Assembly: GCA_002339015.1 (NCBI GenBank) | Contig: DDJC01000065.1 | Span: 18,348-40,087 of the forward strand | Length of the DNA: 21,740 bases | From: Burkholderiales bacterium UBA1834 | GTDB lineage: Bacteria; Pseudomonadota; Gammaproteobacteria; Burkholderiales; Burkholderiaceae_C | Direction: 5' to 3' | Notes under the pieces: model-generated | Database searches by the model: none | What the model was told of the DNA's origin: nothing | What the model saw: the letters and a program-made list of their open reading frames with translations, nothing else | In this document: positions 1 through 7,654 of the stretch, piece after piece | Position numbering within the stretch: the stretch's first letter is position 1 | Layout: every line of letters begins with the position of its first letter | Made by a program: the position numbers and the translations under genes

Positions 1-644
1 TCGACGATGGCGGTCTTGCCCACACCGGGTTCGCCGATCAGCACGGGGTTGTTCTTGCTGCGGCGCTGCAGCACCTGGATGGCGCGGCGGATCTCTTCAT
101 CGCGGCCGATCACCGGATCGAGCTTGCCCTGGCGGGCGCGCTCGGTAAGGTCCAGCGTGTACTTCTTGAGCGATTCGCGCTGGCCTTCGGCCTCGGGGTT
201 GTCGACCTTCTGATCGCCGCGCACGGCTTTCACAGCGGCTTCGAGCGCCTTGCGGGTCAGGCCGACATCGCGGGCGAGCTCGCCGGTTTCGCCCTTGTGA
301 TCCGCCAGGGCGAGCAGGAACATCTCGCTGGCAATGTACGGGTCGCCCTGCTTGTGGGCTTCCTTCTCGGCGCCCTGCAGCAGGCTGACGGTGTCGCGGC
401 CGGCCTGAACCTGCTCGGCACCCTGCACCTGGGGCAGCTTGTCGATCTGCTTGGTGAGGCCGGTGGCCAGGGCCGGCACCTTGACACCGGCGCGTTCGAG
501 CAGGGCCTTGGGGCCGTCGTCCTGCTGCAGCATGGCCAGCAGGATGTGGGCCGGCTCGATGTAGGGGTTGTCGCGGGTCACCGCCAGGCTTTGGGCCTCG
601 GTGAGCGCTTCCTGGAATTTGGTGGTGAGCTTGTCGAGTCGCAT
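1..644 (-). CDS. clpB: ATP-dependent disaggregase ClpB, N-terminal part (runs off the left edge)
   Basis: ClpB is the cytoplasmic Hsp100 ring ATPase that, with DnaK, pulls proteins out of aggregates after heat stress. Only the first 214 codons are in the window. They begin MRLDKLTTKFQEALTEAQ, the typical ClpB N-terminus. Residues 1-145 cover the two Clp-N repeats (the second around IASEMFLLALADHKG). NBD1 then begins, with KYTLDLTERARQGKLDPVIGR at about 161-181 and the Walker A GEPGVGKT at 204-211 beside the edge. The ATG at 644 is preceded by AGGAG at 650-654 with a 5-nt gap, which fixes the start. The next gene upstream on the same strand is a diguanylate cyclase gene, 209 nt away. The intervening region holds a sigma-32-like promoter, so clpB is probably transcribed on its own under heat-shock control. 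Identification is secure. The rest of the protein (middle domain, NBD2) cannot be judged. Confidence 0.96.
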   Translation of the reverse strand, partial: MRLDKLTTKFQEALTEAQSLAVTRDNPYIEPAHILLAMLQQDDGPKALLERAGVKVPALATGLTKQIDKLPQVQGAEQVQAGRDTVSLLQGAEKEAHKQGDPYIASEMFLLALADHKGETGELARDVGLTRKALEAAVKAVRGDQKVDNPEAEGQRESLKKYTLDLTERARQGKLDPVIGRDEEIRRAIQVLQRRSKNNPVLIGEPGVGKTAIV

Positions 645-721
645 GGGGGCTCCTGAGGGCGGCCGGGGCTTGGCTTCAGGTTGATGCCCGCGGGCCGCAA
701 GGGATATTGAACTATCGACTG

Positions 722-749
722 AAATGGGCTCGGGGTGGGGGATTTCAAG
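722..749 (-). promoter_or_regulatory. Sigma-32 (RpoH) type heat-shock promoter of clpB
   Basis: On the minus strand a perfect -35 element CTTGAAA (743-749) is followed after 13 nt by GCCCATTT (722-729). The E. coli RpoH consensus, CTTGAAA and CCCCATnT spaced 11-16 nt apart, is matched at all 7 positions of the -35 and 6 of 7 fixed positions of the -10. Transcription would start near 715, giving a leader of about 70 nt before the clpB ATG at 644. Control of clpB by RpoH is established in other proteobacteria. The assignment here is by inspection only. Confidence 0.75.
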
Positions 750-816
750 TGGGCCGGGCTGTTGCGCTGGGTCAAGGTTTTTTTGGAAGTGGGCGTTCGC
801 GGGTGCGGGTGGTCTG

Positions 817-842
817 GGGCCGCGTAGCGAGTTCTGCGGCCC
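817..842 (-). terminator. Weak hairpin downstream of the diguanylate cyclase gene
   Basis: GGGCCGC (817-823) and GCGGCCC (836-842) form a 7-bp perfect stem with a 12-nt loop, beginning 12 nt after the cyclase stop. No T-run follows on the minus strand, so this is not a canonical intrinsic terminator. It may be a 3'-end stabilising hairpin or chance in GC-rich DNA. Confidence 0.25.
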
Positions 843-853
843 ACCTCGCCGCG

Positions 854-2020
854 TCAAACCTCCGCGAACTCCACCCGATTGCGTCCATTGTTCTTGGCCG
901 CATACAACCGCCCATCAGCCTTGGCCAAGTCTTCTTCCAGCGACGTGGTCGGGCTGTGAAAACTCACCCCGATGCTGATCGTGATCCGGATCGGCCCCAC
1001 CTTGGTCTCGCAAGGGTTCATCTCGACCGCCTTGCGCAGCCGCTCGGCCACGCCATAGGCCTCCTGCGCGCTCTTGACGGGCAGCAGCACCGTGAACTCC
1101 TCGCCCCCGTACCGGGCCAGCAAGGCATCGTCGCGAAGCCGGTCGCGGATCACCTGCGTCACGTGCCGCAGCACGTCGTCGCCGATCAGATGCCCGTAGC
1201 GGTCGTTCACCGCCTTGAAGTGGTCCAGATCCATCATCAGCACCGCGATCTGGCTGGACTGGTACTGCTGCAGCGCCAGCATCCGCTCCCCCAGCTCACG
1301 CAGGCCCCGTCGAGACAAGGCCCCCGTCAAATCATCCGACAGCGCCCTCGCGCGCAACTGCTGGCTCAACCGCGCATTGATCGTCGAGAACGCCAGCGCC
1401 GCCACGGCCAGCGGCAGCAGCGCCACGCCGATGCCGCTCACCGGTCGCAGCCATTCAGGGCCGTGCAGCCAGTCCGGTGGATAAGGCCCGGGCACCGTGA
1501 AGGCGTGGTACACCACCACCAGCCAGTGCAGCGCGAAGGCCAGCGCCACGGCCATCAAGCTCAGTTCGCTGACATGGCCCCGCACGTTGTGGGCGATCAG
1601 CCAGCCCTGGTCCACCGCCATCGCCACGCTCACGACTGCGAAGATGACCGCCACGCAGCGCACGTAATCGGCCTCGGGCAGCAGTGCCGCAGCCCACAGC
1701 AGCACGCCGACCACCAGCGTGAGGCCGGCACCCAGGTAAGGATGGGTACGACGCCCGTTGAGTTGCCGGAAGGCCCAGGCCATCAGGCACACGCCCATCC
1801 CTGCGAAGCCGATCAGCGCCTTGGTCAGCGCCGGTACCTGCGTCGGCGGCGCGAACAGGATGATGGACATCACCGACACAGAGGCGAAGGCCCAGCGATA
1901 GATATTCAGGGTCTGCAGCAGGCGCGGCTGGTCGGTCTGGATGAAGCTCATCAGGCCCAGGCCCACCACGGCACCGATGCCCGCCACCGCATAGCAAGTA
2001 AGGATGTCTACAACCAGCAT
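854..2020 (-). CDS. Membrane-bound GGDEF diguanylate cyclase
   Basis: This 388-residue protein should make cyclic di-GMP from two GTP at the inner membrane. Residues 1-215 are very hydrophobic, with about seven likely membrane spans (near 5-25, 43-60, 65-84, 96-114, 120-138, 153-173 and 195-214) and no recognisable periplasmic sensor domain. A GGDEF domain fills 225-388: SDDLTGALSRRGL at the start, the metal-binding region MMDLDHFKAVND near 262-273, and the active-site motif GGEEF at 305-309. The intact motif predicts catalytic activity. The product-inhibition I-site RxxD, which should lie just upstream, reads R296-D-D-A299, so its aspartate is missing and feedback inhibition by c-di-GMP may be weakened. 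The ATG at 2020 has AAGG 6 nt upstream. The gene is 144 nt downstream of crcB and may be transcribed separately. The family assignment is firm; the signal sensed is unknown. Confidence 0.9.
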   Translation of the reverse strand: MLVVDILTCYAVAGIGAVVGLGLMSFIQTDQPRLLQTLNIYRWAFASVSVMSIILFAPPTQVPALTKALIGFAGMGVCLMAWAFRQLNGRRTHPYLGAGLTLVVGVLLWAAALLPEADYVRCVAVIFAVVSVAMAVDQGWLIAHNVRGHVSELSLMAVALAFALHWLVVVYHAFTVPGPYPPDWLHGPEWLRPVSGIGVALLPLAVAALAFSTINARLSQQLRARALSDDLTGALSRRGLRELGERMLALQQYQSSQIAVLMMDLDHFKAVNDRYGHLIGDDVLRHVTQVIRDRLRDDALLARYGGEEFTVLLPVKSAQEAYGVAERLRKAVEMNPCETKVGPIRITISIGVSFHSPTTSLEEDLAKADGRLYAAKNNGRNRVEFAEV

Positions 2021-2164
2021 GCCCGCCTTGTCAGGTTGACGCCTGTCTGCCTTGAACTGCGCTTGTCAGACCGGACTATGCCTCACATCTTGCCGGCTGG
2101 TCCGGCTGTGCGCCATGCGGATTTACCGCGAGATGAAAAGCGCAAGGTGTTGCGCCGAACCCAA

Positions 2165-2545
2165 TCAGCCCAGCCAACCCCGGGCCAGCCGGGCCCCCAG
2201 CGCCGCACAGGCCAGGGCACCCACCACGTGGGCCAGGGTGTGGGCCAGCGCCAGGGGCCAGCGGCCCCTCTCCAGCAACGCCAGCGACTCCATGGAGAAG
2301 GACGAGAAGGTGGTCAACCCGCCGAGAAAACCGGTCACGAGCAGCAGGCGGGCGGGCTCGTTGGGTTGCCGCCCGAACACGACATAGGCGATGCCGATGA
2401 GGAAGCCGCCCACCACATTGACCAGCAAGGTGCCCAGCGGAAAACCCATCCACAGCGGGTTGAGCCACACGGCCGCCAGCCAGCGGGCCAAGGCCCCGAC
2501 AACGGCGCCAGCCGCCACGTACAACGCAAACCACAGGGACATCAT
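2165..2545 (-). CDS. crcB: Fluoride ion channel CrcB/FluC
   Basis: CrcB (Fluc) is a small dual-topology inner-membrane channel that exports toxic fluoride. The 126-residue product has the usual family length and four hydrophobic segments. Hallmarks are GALARWL near residue 18, GTLLVNVVGGFLIG near 38-51, and GFLGGLTTFSSFSME near 71-85, which corresponds to the conserved TTFS-type segment lining the pore and sodium site. I chose the ATG at 2545 because it overlaps the moaE stop as ATGA, which implies translational coupling. A second ATG follows directly at 2542. Upstream in-frame sequence would only extend the protein with non-conserved residues inside moaE. There is no room for a fluoride riboswitch directly upstream, so expression probably follows the molybdenum cofactor genes. 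The family assignment is firm; a functional link to molybdopterin synthesis is not known to me. Confidence 0.9.
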   Translation of the reverse strand: MMSLWFALYVAAGAVVGALARWLAAVWLNPLWMGFPLGTLLVNVVGGFLIGIAYVVFGRQPNEPARLLLVTGFLGGLTTFSSFSMESLALLERGRWPLALAHTLAHVVGALACAALGARLARGWLG

Positions 2546-3162
2546 GCGCCATGTTCCTTCGTTGTTTGACACCGAGGCTCCGAAGGCGTTGTTGATGCCG
2601 TGGGACCCGGCACATTCGCGGCGGGCACAGCCCCCCAACGCGCCAGTGCCGCATCATCCTGCTCACGGGCGTCCACCCACTGGCTGCCCAGGGCGGAGAC
2701 CTCCTTCTTCCAGAAGGGGGCCTGCGTCTTGAGCCAGTCCATCAGGAACTCGCAGCCTTCGAAGGCCGCACGCCGATGGGGCGCGCTCACACACACCAGC
2801 ACGATCTGATCACCCAGCGCCAGCGGGCCGACGCGGTGGATCACGCGGGCACCGCGCAGCGCGAACCGCTGGATCGCCTCGTCGACCATGGCTTCGATGG
2901 TGCGTTCCGTCATGCCCGGGTAGTGCTCCAGCACCAGGCTGGGCCCGGCAGCCGGATCGGTGAGGGGCTCGCCGTCGCCGACAGGTACATGAGACACGTG
3001 CGGCACGCCGCCCCATGCCCGCACCGTGCCGACAAAGCTGGCCACAGCGCCGATGCCCATGTCGCCCTCGCGCAGGGCAGCGACTTCGGCGCCCAGGTCA
3101 AAATCGGCCTCCTGCACGGCCACGTGGCGGTGCGGTGCGGCGGGATGGGTGTCAACGGCCAT
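2542..3162 (-). CDS. moaE: Molybdopterin synthase catalytic (large) subunit MoaE
   Basis: MoaE works with MoaD to convert cyclic pyranopterin monophosphate to molybdopterin by adding two sulfurs. Family signatures are GAVASFVGTVR (38-48), LVLEHYPGM (76-84), VIHRVGPLALGD (107-118) and PFWKKE (149-154), which carries the conserved lysines of the active site. The protein is 206 residues, against about 150 in E. coli. The excess comes from a roughly 22-residue loop after the GTVR motif (about 51-73) and a 45-residue C-terminal tail rich in Ala, Pro and Thr with no recognisable domain. The ATG at 3162 lies 2 nt after the moaD stop. A longer in-frame start would add an Arg-rich stretch inside moaD and is unlikely. 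Its stop overlaps the crcB start. The identification is firm; the role of the tail is unknown. Confidence 0.93.
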   Translation of the reverse strand: MAVDTHPAAPHRHVAVQEADFDLGAEVAALREGDMGIGAVASFVGTVRAWGGVPHVSHVPVGDGEPLTDPAAGPSLVLEHYPGMTERTIEAMVDEAIQRFALRGARVIHRVGPLALGDQIVLVCVSAPHRRAAFEGCEFLMDWLKTQAPFWKKEVSALGSQWVDAREQDDAALARWGAVPAANVPGPTASTTPSEPRCQTTKEHGA

Positions 3163-3164
3163 GA

Positions 3165-3422
3165 TCACCCCCCGGTGACGGGCGGAAAGAAGGCCACCTC
3201 GGCGCCGTCGCGCAGCGCCTCGTCGTCGTCGCACATCACCTGATCGCAGGCGGCGCGCACGGCGCGATCGCCATGGAGCGCTGTCTGATGCTGCGGCGAA
3301 CGGGCGGCCAGCCAGTCGCGCAAGGCGCCCACGGTGGCGGGGCCATCGGTGTCGAAGGACAGGTCTTCGCCGGGCCCCAGGGCTTCGCGAATCCGGGCGA
3401 AGTAGCGGACGGTGATCTTCAT
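3165..3422 (-). CDS. moaD: Molybdopterin synthase sulfur-carrier (small) subunit MoaD
   Basis: This 85-residue ubiquitin-fold protein starts MKITVRYFARIREALG and ends in the required Gly-Gly dipeptide (PPVTGG). The C-terminal glycine is adenylated and thiocarboxylated, then donates sulfur within the MoaE active site. Length and both ends match the family. It lies between moeA (13 nt upstream) and moaE (2 nt downstream), so the two synthase subunits are made from adjacent coupled genes. A GAGAAAG stretch sits about 6 nt before the ATG. No moaA, moaB or moaC is in the window, so the early steps of the pathway must be encoded elsewhere. Confidence is high. Confidence 0.93.
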   Translation of the reverse strand: MKITVRYFARIREALGPGEDLSFDTDGPATVGALRDWLAARSPQHQTALHGDRAVRAACDQVMCDDDEALRDGAEVAFFPPVTGG

Positions 3423-3435
3423 GACGGCTTTCTCA

Positions 3436-4701
3436 TCAACCCTGGCTCTGTGTGCCCGAAGGTTGGAGCCATTGTGCCAAGGGCACGAAAGGCACGGTGT
3501 CGCCCGGGGCCACGGTTTGGCCCGGCTGCAGGTCGATCAGGCCGCCGGCCCAGGCGGCCGAGGTCAGCACGCCTGAGCCCTGGTGTGGAAACAGGCTCAA
3601 GCCGCCCTGCTCGTTCAGGCGGGCCCGCAGGAACTCGCGGCGCTTGTCAGGCTTGGCCCAGCTGAAATCGGCGCGCAGCGGCAATGCCCTCGGCAGCGTC
3701 CAGGCCTCGCCGGCCAGCACGCCCAGCACCGGCCGCACCAGCAGCAGGAAGGTCACGAAACTGGCCACCGGGTTGCCCGGCAGGCCCATATAGAGCGCGC
3801 GGCCGCCATCGCCGCGGTTCAGCCAGCCCAGCACGAAAGGCTTGCCGGGCTTGATGGCCAGGGCCCAGAAATCCAGCCCGCCCTCGGCCTGCACGGCGGC
3901 GCGCAGGTGGTCTTCCTCACCCACGGACACGCCGCCGCTGGTGATGACCAGATCATGGAGGCGGGCCGCCTCGCGCAGCGCGGCGCGGGTGGCATCCAGG
4001 TCGTCGGGCACCACCCCCAGATCACTGCCCTGGGCGCCCGTGGCCTGCACCAAGCCGCGCAGGGTGTGGCGGTTGCTGTTGTAGATGGCGCCGGGCGGCA
4101 GGGGCTGGCCGGGCATCACCAGTTCGCTGCCGGTGGTCAGCACACCCACCCGGGGGCGCTTGAACACGCTCAGGTGCTCAGCGCCCACGGAGGCAGCCAC
4201 GCCCAAGGCGGCCGGCCCCAGGCGCAACCCGGCCGACAGCACGGTCTGGCCCGCGGCGATGTCTTCACCGCGGCGGCGGATGTTCTGGCCCGGCTCGATG
4301 GGCTGGCTGAAGGTCACGCAGCCGTCATCACCCACCGTGGCGTGCTCCTGCATCACCACGGTATCGGCGCCTTGCGGCACAGGCGCGCCAGTGAAGATGC
4401 GGGCACAGGCGCCCGGTGGAAGCTCGGCCCCCACCTGCCCTGCCGCAATGCGCTGGGTCTGCGGCAGCGGTGCGCCGGCCTCAGCGGCACGCAAGGCATA
4501 GCCGTCCATCGCGCTGTTGTCCAGCGGCGGCACATCCACGGCGGACACCACGTTCTGCGCCAGCACACGGCCCAGCGCATCGAAGCTGGCCACGGTCTCC
4601 TGGGGCAGGCCGACGGCACCAGAGGCCTTGACGTGTTGCTCGGCCACCAACTGCAGCCGCGACCAGGCCTCGTCCAGGGGCATCAGCGGTTTGAAAGCCA
4701 T
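3436..4701 (-). CDS. moeA: Molybdopterin molybdenumtransferase MoeA
   Basis: MoeA inserts molybdate into adenylylated molybdopterin, the last common step of cofactor synthesis in the cytoplasm. The 421-residue length is normal. Landmarks in order are VPPLDNSAMDGYA (about 57-69, domain I), RIFTGAPVPQGAD (101-113), VLTTGSELV (187-195), the molybdopterin-binding SGGVSVGEEDH (255-265), IKPGKPFVLG (283-292) and GLPGNPVASF (307-316). The C-terminal domain IV follows. The ATG at 4701 comes 55 nt after the thrC stop and has only a short purine-rich stretch (GAGAAG) directly before it. The gene is in the same orientation as thrC and moaD. A strong hairpin sits between thrC and moeA. Identification is firm. 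Confidence 0.95.
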   Translation of the reverse strand: MAFKPLMPLDEAWSRLQLVAEQHVKASGAVGLPQETVASFDALGRVLAQNVVSAVDVPPLDNSAMDGYALRAAEAGAPLPQTQRIAAGQVGAELPPGACARIFTGAPVPQGADTVVMQEHATVGDDGCVTFSQPIEPGQNIRRRGEDIAAGQTVLSAGLRLGPAALGVAASVGAEHLSVFKRPRVGVLTTGSELVMPGQPLPPGAIYNSNRHTLRGLVQATGAQGSDLGVVPDDLDATRAALREAARLHDLVITSGGVSVGEEDHLRAAVQAEGGLDFWALAIKPGKPFVLGWLNRGDGGRALYMGLPGNPVASFVTFLLLVRPVLGVLAGEAWTLPRALPLRADFSWAKPDKRREFLRARLNEQGGLSLFPHQGSGVLTSAAWAGGLIDLQPGQTVAPGDTVPFVPLAQWLQPSGTQSQG

Positions 4702-4719
4702 CTTCTCAACTCACATGCG

Positions 4720-4745
4720 ACACCGGCGCCTTCAGGCGCCGGTGT
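4720..4745 (-). repeat. Strong hairpin between thrC and moeA
   Basis: Eleven perfect base pairs, 4720-4730 with 4735-4745 (one arm is ACACCGGCGCC), surround a four-base loop (UGAA on the minus-strand RNA). The structure begins about 11 nt after the thrC stop and ends 18 nt before the moeA start. No T-tract follows in the direction of transcription, so a canonical intrinsic terminator is unlikely. A processing, mRNA-stability or partial-termination element that sets the thrC to moeA ratio is more plausible. Confidence 0.6.
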
Positions 4746-4756
4746 GGATCAGGGGA

Positions 4757-6178
4757 TCAATCGTTGCAATGCTGGACGATGTAGTCTTTGACCACCTTGG
4801 CATCCGCCGGCACCACGGTGAAGCGCTTGGGCAGCGCCTCCAGGCCGTCCAGCCCGGCGATCCAGAACGGACGTGCCGGCTTTTGGCCGGTGGCCTCGAC
4901 GATGGTCTCCTCGAACTTGGCGGGCAGTGCCGTCTCCAGCACGATCATGCGCACGGTGGGATCGAGGTGATCGCGCGCCACCTTCAGGCCGTCGGCCGTG
5001 TGCGTGTCGATCATGGCGCCGAAGCGCTCAAAGGTGTCACGGATCGTGGCCAGGCGATCGGCGTGCGTGCTGGTGCCCGACACGAAACCGTAGCCCGCCA
5101 CCTTCGAGAACTCGTCGGCCGACACGGTGAACAGGCCATGCTGCTCCACCTCGTCCTTGAACAAGGCCTTCGTGCGTGCGCCATCGCGGCCCAGGAGATC
5201 AAAGATGAAGCGTTCGAAGTTCGAGGCCTTGGAGATGTCCATCGACGGCGACGAAGTCTCGAAAGTCTCGGCGCTGCCGCGCACCCGGTAATTGCCGGTG
5301 CGGAAGAATTCGTCGAGCACGTTGTTCTCGTTGGTGGCCACCACCAGCTTGTCGATGGGCAGGCCCATCATGCGGGCCACGTGGCCGGCGCACACATTGC
5401 CGAAGTTGCCCGAGGGCACGGTGAAGCTGACCTTCTCGCCTTCGGACTTGGTGGCGTAGAAGTAGCCGGCGAAGTAGTACACCACCTGGGCCAGCAGTCG
5501 CGCCCAGTTGATTGAATTGACGGTGCCGATCTTGTACTGGCGCTTGAAGGCCAGGTCGTTCGAGACAGCCTTGACGATATCCTGGCAATCGTCGAACACG
5601 CCTTCGACCGCCAGGTTATGGATGTTCGGATCCTGCAGGCTGAACATCTGCGCCTGCTGGAACGGGCTCATGCGACCGTGCGGGCTGAGCATGAACACGC
5701 GAACGCCCTTCTTGCCGCGCATGGCGTATTCGGCCGCGCTGCCCGTGTCGCCCGAGGTGGCGCCCAGGATGTTCAATGTCTCGCCGCGACGTGCCAGTTC
5801 GTACTCGAACAGGTTGCCCAGCAGCTGCATGGCCATGTCCTTGAACGCCAAGGTGGGGCCGTTGGACAGGGCCTGCAGCGCCACGCCCGGCTCCAGCAGC
5901 TTCAGCGGGGTGATCTCGTCGAACCCATAGGTGGCCTTGGTGTAGGTTTTGGCGGCAATCGCCTTGAGATCAGCCGCAGGGATGTCGTCGATGTAGAGCG
6001 ACAGGATCTCGTAGGCCAGCTCGGCATACGGCAGGCCGCGCCACTTGGCCAGGGTGGCCGAGTCGATCTGCGGGTATCGCACCGGCAGGTACAGGCCGCC
6101 ATCGGGCGCCAGGCCTTCCAGCAGGATCTCGGAAAAGCCGCGTTCGGTCTTGTCGCCGCGCGTGGAGATGTATTTCAT
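4757..6178 (-). CDS. thrC: Threonine synthase
   Basis: Threonine synthase is a PLP enzyme that converts O-phosphohomoserine to L-threonine, the last step of the pathway. The 473-residue protein starts MKYISTRGDKTERGFSEILL, typical of the long proteobacterial form. The PLP lysine lies in the segment TLAFKDMAMQ (K113). The phosphate-binding loop GATSGDTGSAA is at 139-149, and FTVPSGNFGNVCAG follows in the large domain. The ATG at 6178 has GAGGAA five bases upstream. It lies 50 nt downstream of hom in the same orientation, giving the usual hom-thrC pairing. No thrB (homoserine kinase) is present in the window; in many betaproteobacteria it is located elsewhere. Identification is firm. Confidence 0.96.
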   Translation of the reverse strand: MKYISTRGDKTERGFSEILLEGLAPDGGLYLPVRYPQIDSATLAKWRGLPYAELAYEILSLYIDDIPAADLKAIAAKTYTKATYGFDEITPLKLLEPGVALQALSNGPTLAFKDMAMQLLGNLFEYELARRGETLNILGATSGDTGSAAEYAMRGKKGVRVFMLSPHGRMSPFQQAQMFSLQDPNIHNLAVEGVFDDCQDIVKAVSNDLAFKRQYKIGTVNSINWARLLAQVVYYFAGYFYATKSEGEKVSFTVPSGNFGNVCAGHVARMMGLPIDKLVVATNENNVLDEFFRTGNYRVRGSAETFETSSPSMDISKASNFERFIFDLLGRDGARTKALFKDEVEQHGLFTVSADEFSKVAGYGFVSGTSTHADRLATIRDTFERFGAMIDTHTADGLKVARDHLDPTVRMIVLETALPAKFEETIVEATGQKPARPFWIAGLDGLEALPKRFTVVPADAKVVKDYIVQHCND

Positions 6179-6228
6179 GTCAGTTCCTCACAGACAGGCT
6201 TGCAGCAATGCGCGTACCCGCCGCGTGA

Positions 6229-7563
6229 TCAAGCCAGCTCTTCTTTACGCAGGCGCACGATGGGGGCCAGCACCGTCGGCAGGGCCTGCATCGCGGCCAG
6301 TGCCTGGTTCATGCTGCCTTCCTTCGTGTCGTGCGTGAGGATGATCAGGTCGGTCTGGTTGCCCTCGCCGCTCACCTCGTCGGCCTCGCGCTGGATCACG
6401 GCATCGATGCTGATGCCCTGCTCGGCCAGGATGCCCGTGAGCTTGGCCAGCACGCCGGCCTTGTCGGCCACGCGCAGGCGCAGGTAGAAGGAAGTGACCA
6501 CGTCGTCCAGCGGCAGGATCGGCAGCGCCGACATCGCATCAGGCTGGAAGGCCAGGTGCGGCACACGGGCCTCGGGCGCCGCGTCCAGCAGGCGGGCGAT
6601 GTCGACCAGGTCGGCCACCACGGCCGAGGCGGTCGGCTCGGAGCCCGCGCCCTTGCCGTAGTACATCGTCGTGCCCACGGCATCGCCCTGCACCAGCACG
6701 GCATTCATCGCGCCTTCCACGTTGGCGATCAGGCGGCGCATCGGCACCAGCGTCGGGTGGGTGCGCAGTTCAATGCCATTGTCACGGCGGCGGGCGATGC
6801 CCAGCAGCTTGATGCGGTAACCCAGTTGCTCGGCGTACTTGATGTCGGTGGCCGACAGCTTGGTGATGCCTTCCACATGGGCCTTGTCGAACTGCACAGG
6901 GATGCCGAAGGCGATCGAGCCCAGCAGCGTGGCCTTGTGCGCGGCGTCCACGCCTTCGATGTCGAAGGTGGGATCGGCCTCGGCATAGCCCAGGCGCTGC
7001 GCTTCTTTCAGCACCACGTCGAAATCCAGGCCCTTGTCGCGCATCTCGGACAGGATGAAGTTGGTGGTGCCGTTGATGATGCCGGCCACCCACTGGATCT
7101 GGTTGGCCGTCAGGCCCTCGCGCAGCGACTTGATGATGGGGATGCCACCGGCCACGGCGGCCTCGAAGGCCACGATCACGCCCTTGGCGCGAGCGGCCGC
7201 GAAGATCTCGGTGCCATGCACGGCCAGCAGGGCCTTGTTGGCCGTGACCACGTGCTTGCCGGCCGCGATGGCTTCGAGCACCAGGGCCTTGGCGATGCCG
7301 TAGCCGCCGATCAGCTCCACCACCACGTCGATGTCGGGGTTGGCGATCACCTGGCGGGCGTCCGACACCACCTGGGCGGCATCGCCCACCACCTTGGTGG
7401 CCAGCTCGGTGTTCAGATCGGCCACCATGGCCACCTCGATGCCGCGGCCGGCACGGCGGCGGATCTCTTCCTGATTGCGCTTGAGCACCGTGAAGGTGCC
7501 GCCGCCGACGGTTCCGATGCCCAGCAGGCCGACCCGCACGGGTCGCAGTTGTGGTTGGCTCAT
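6229..7563 (-). CDS. hom: Homoserine dehydrogenase, monofunctional with ACT domain
   Basis: This enzyme reduces aspartate semialdehyde to homoserine with NAD(P)H, the branch point to threonine and methionine. The 444-residue protein has the Rossmann nucleotide-binding motif GLLGIGTVGGG at 12-22, then HVVTANKALLA, FEAAVAGGIPIIKSLREGL, and the family signature GIINGTTNFILSEM. A C-terminal ACT domain (from about residue 355, around YLRLRVADKAGVLAKLTGIL) predicts allosteric feedback by threonine. There is no fused aspartokinase. The ATG at 7563 follows a purine-rich GAGAGAG. The gene sits 91 nt after alaA, separated by a weak terminator-like hairpin, and 50 nt before thrC. Identification is firm. 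Confidence 0.96.
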   Translation of the reverse strand: MSQPQLRPVRVGLLGIGTVGGGTFTVLKRNQEEIRRRAGRGIEVAMVADLNTELATKVVGDAAQVVSDARQVIANPDIDVVVELIGGYGIAKALVLEAIAAGKHVVTANKALLAVHGTEIFAAARAKGVIVAFEAAVAGGIPIIKSLREGLTANQIQWVAGIINGTTNFILSEMRDKGLDFDVVLKEAQRLGYAEADPTFDIEGVDAAHKATLLGSIAFGIPVQFDKAHVEGITKLSATDIKYAEQLGYRIKLLGIARRRDNGIELRTHPTLVPMRRLIANVEGAMNAVLVQGDAVGTTMYYGKGAGSEPTASAVVADLVDIARLLDAAPEARVPHLAFQPDAMSALPILPLDDVVTSFYLRLRVADKAGVLAKLTGILAEQGISIDAVIQREADEVSGEGNQTDLIILTHDTKEGSMNQALAAMQALPTVLAPIVRLRKEELA

Positions 7564-7615
7564 GCGTTTCTCTCTCAGGGGTGCACAGCCTTGTGGGCCG
7601 CGTCTCTTGGGTTCT

Positions 7616-7641
7616 AAAAATGGGAGGCACGGCTACGTGCC
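7616..7641 (-). terminator. Weak intrinsic terminator or attenuator between alaA and hom
   Basis: On the minus strand GGCACG-tagc-CGTGCC (7626-7641) forms a 6-bp stem with a 4-nt loop. A TTTTT run follows five bases later (7616-7620). It starts 14 nt after the alaA stop. The short stem and the gap before the T-run suggest partial termination, so alaA could be expressed above hom-thrC. Confidence 0.4.
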
Positions 7642-7654
7642 GGCGCGTATCAGA

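Noticed and set aside
707..2569. A 620-codon open frame on the plus strand across the diguanylate cyclase and crcB genes
   Set aside because: It is antisense to two well-identified genes, is rich in Gln/His/Arg as expected of GC-rich shadow frames, and shows no domain.
2546..2640. Fluoride riboswitch upstream of crcB
   Set aside because: The region is moaE coding sequence, the crcB start overlaps the moaE stop, and I see no crcB-motif signature.
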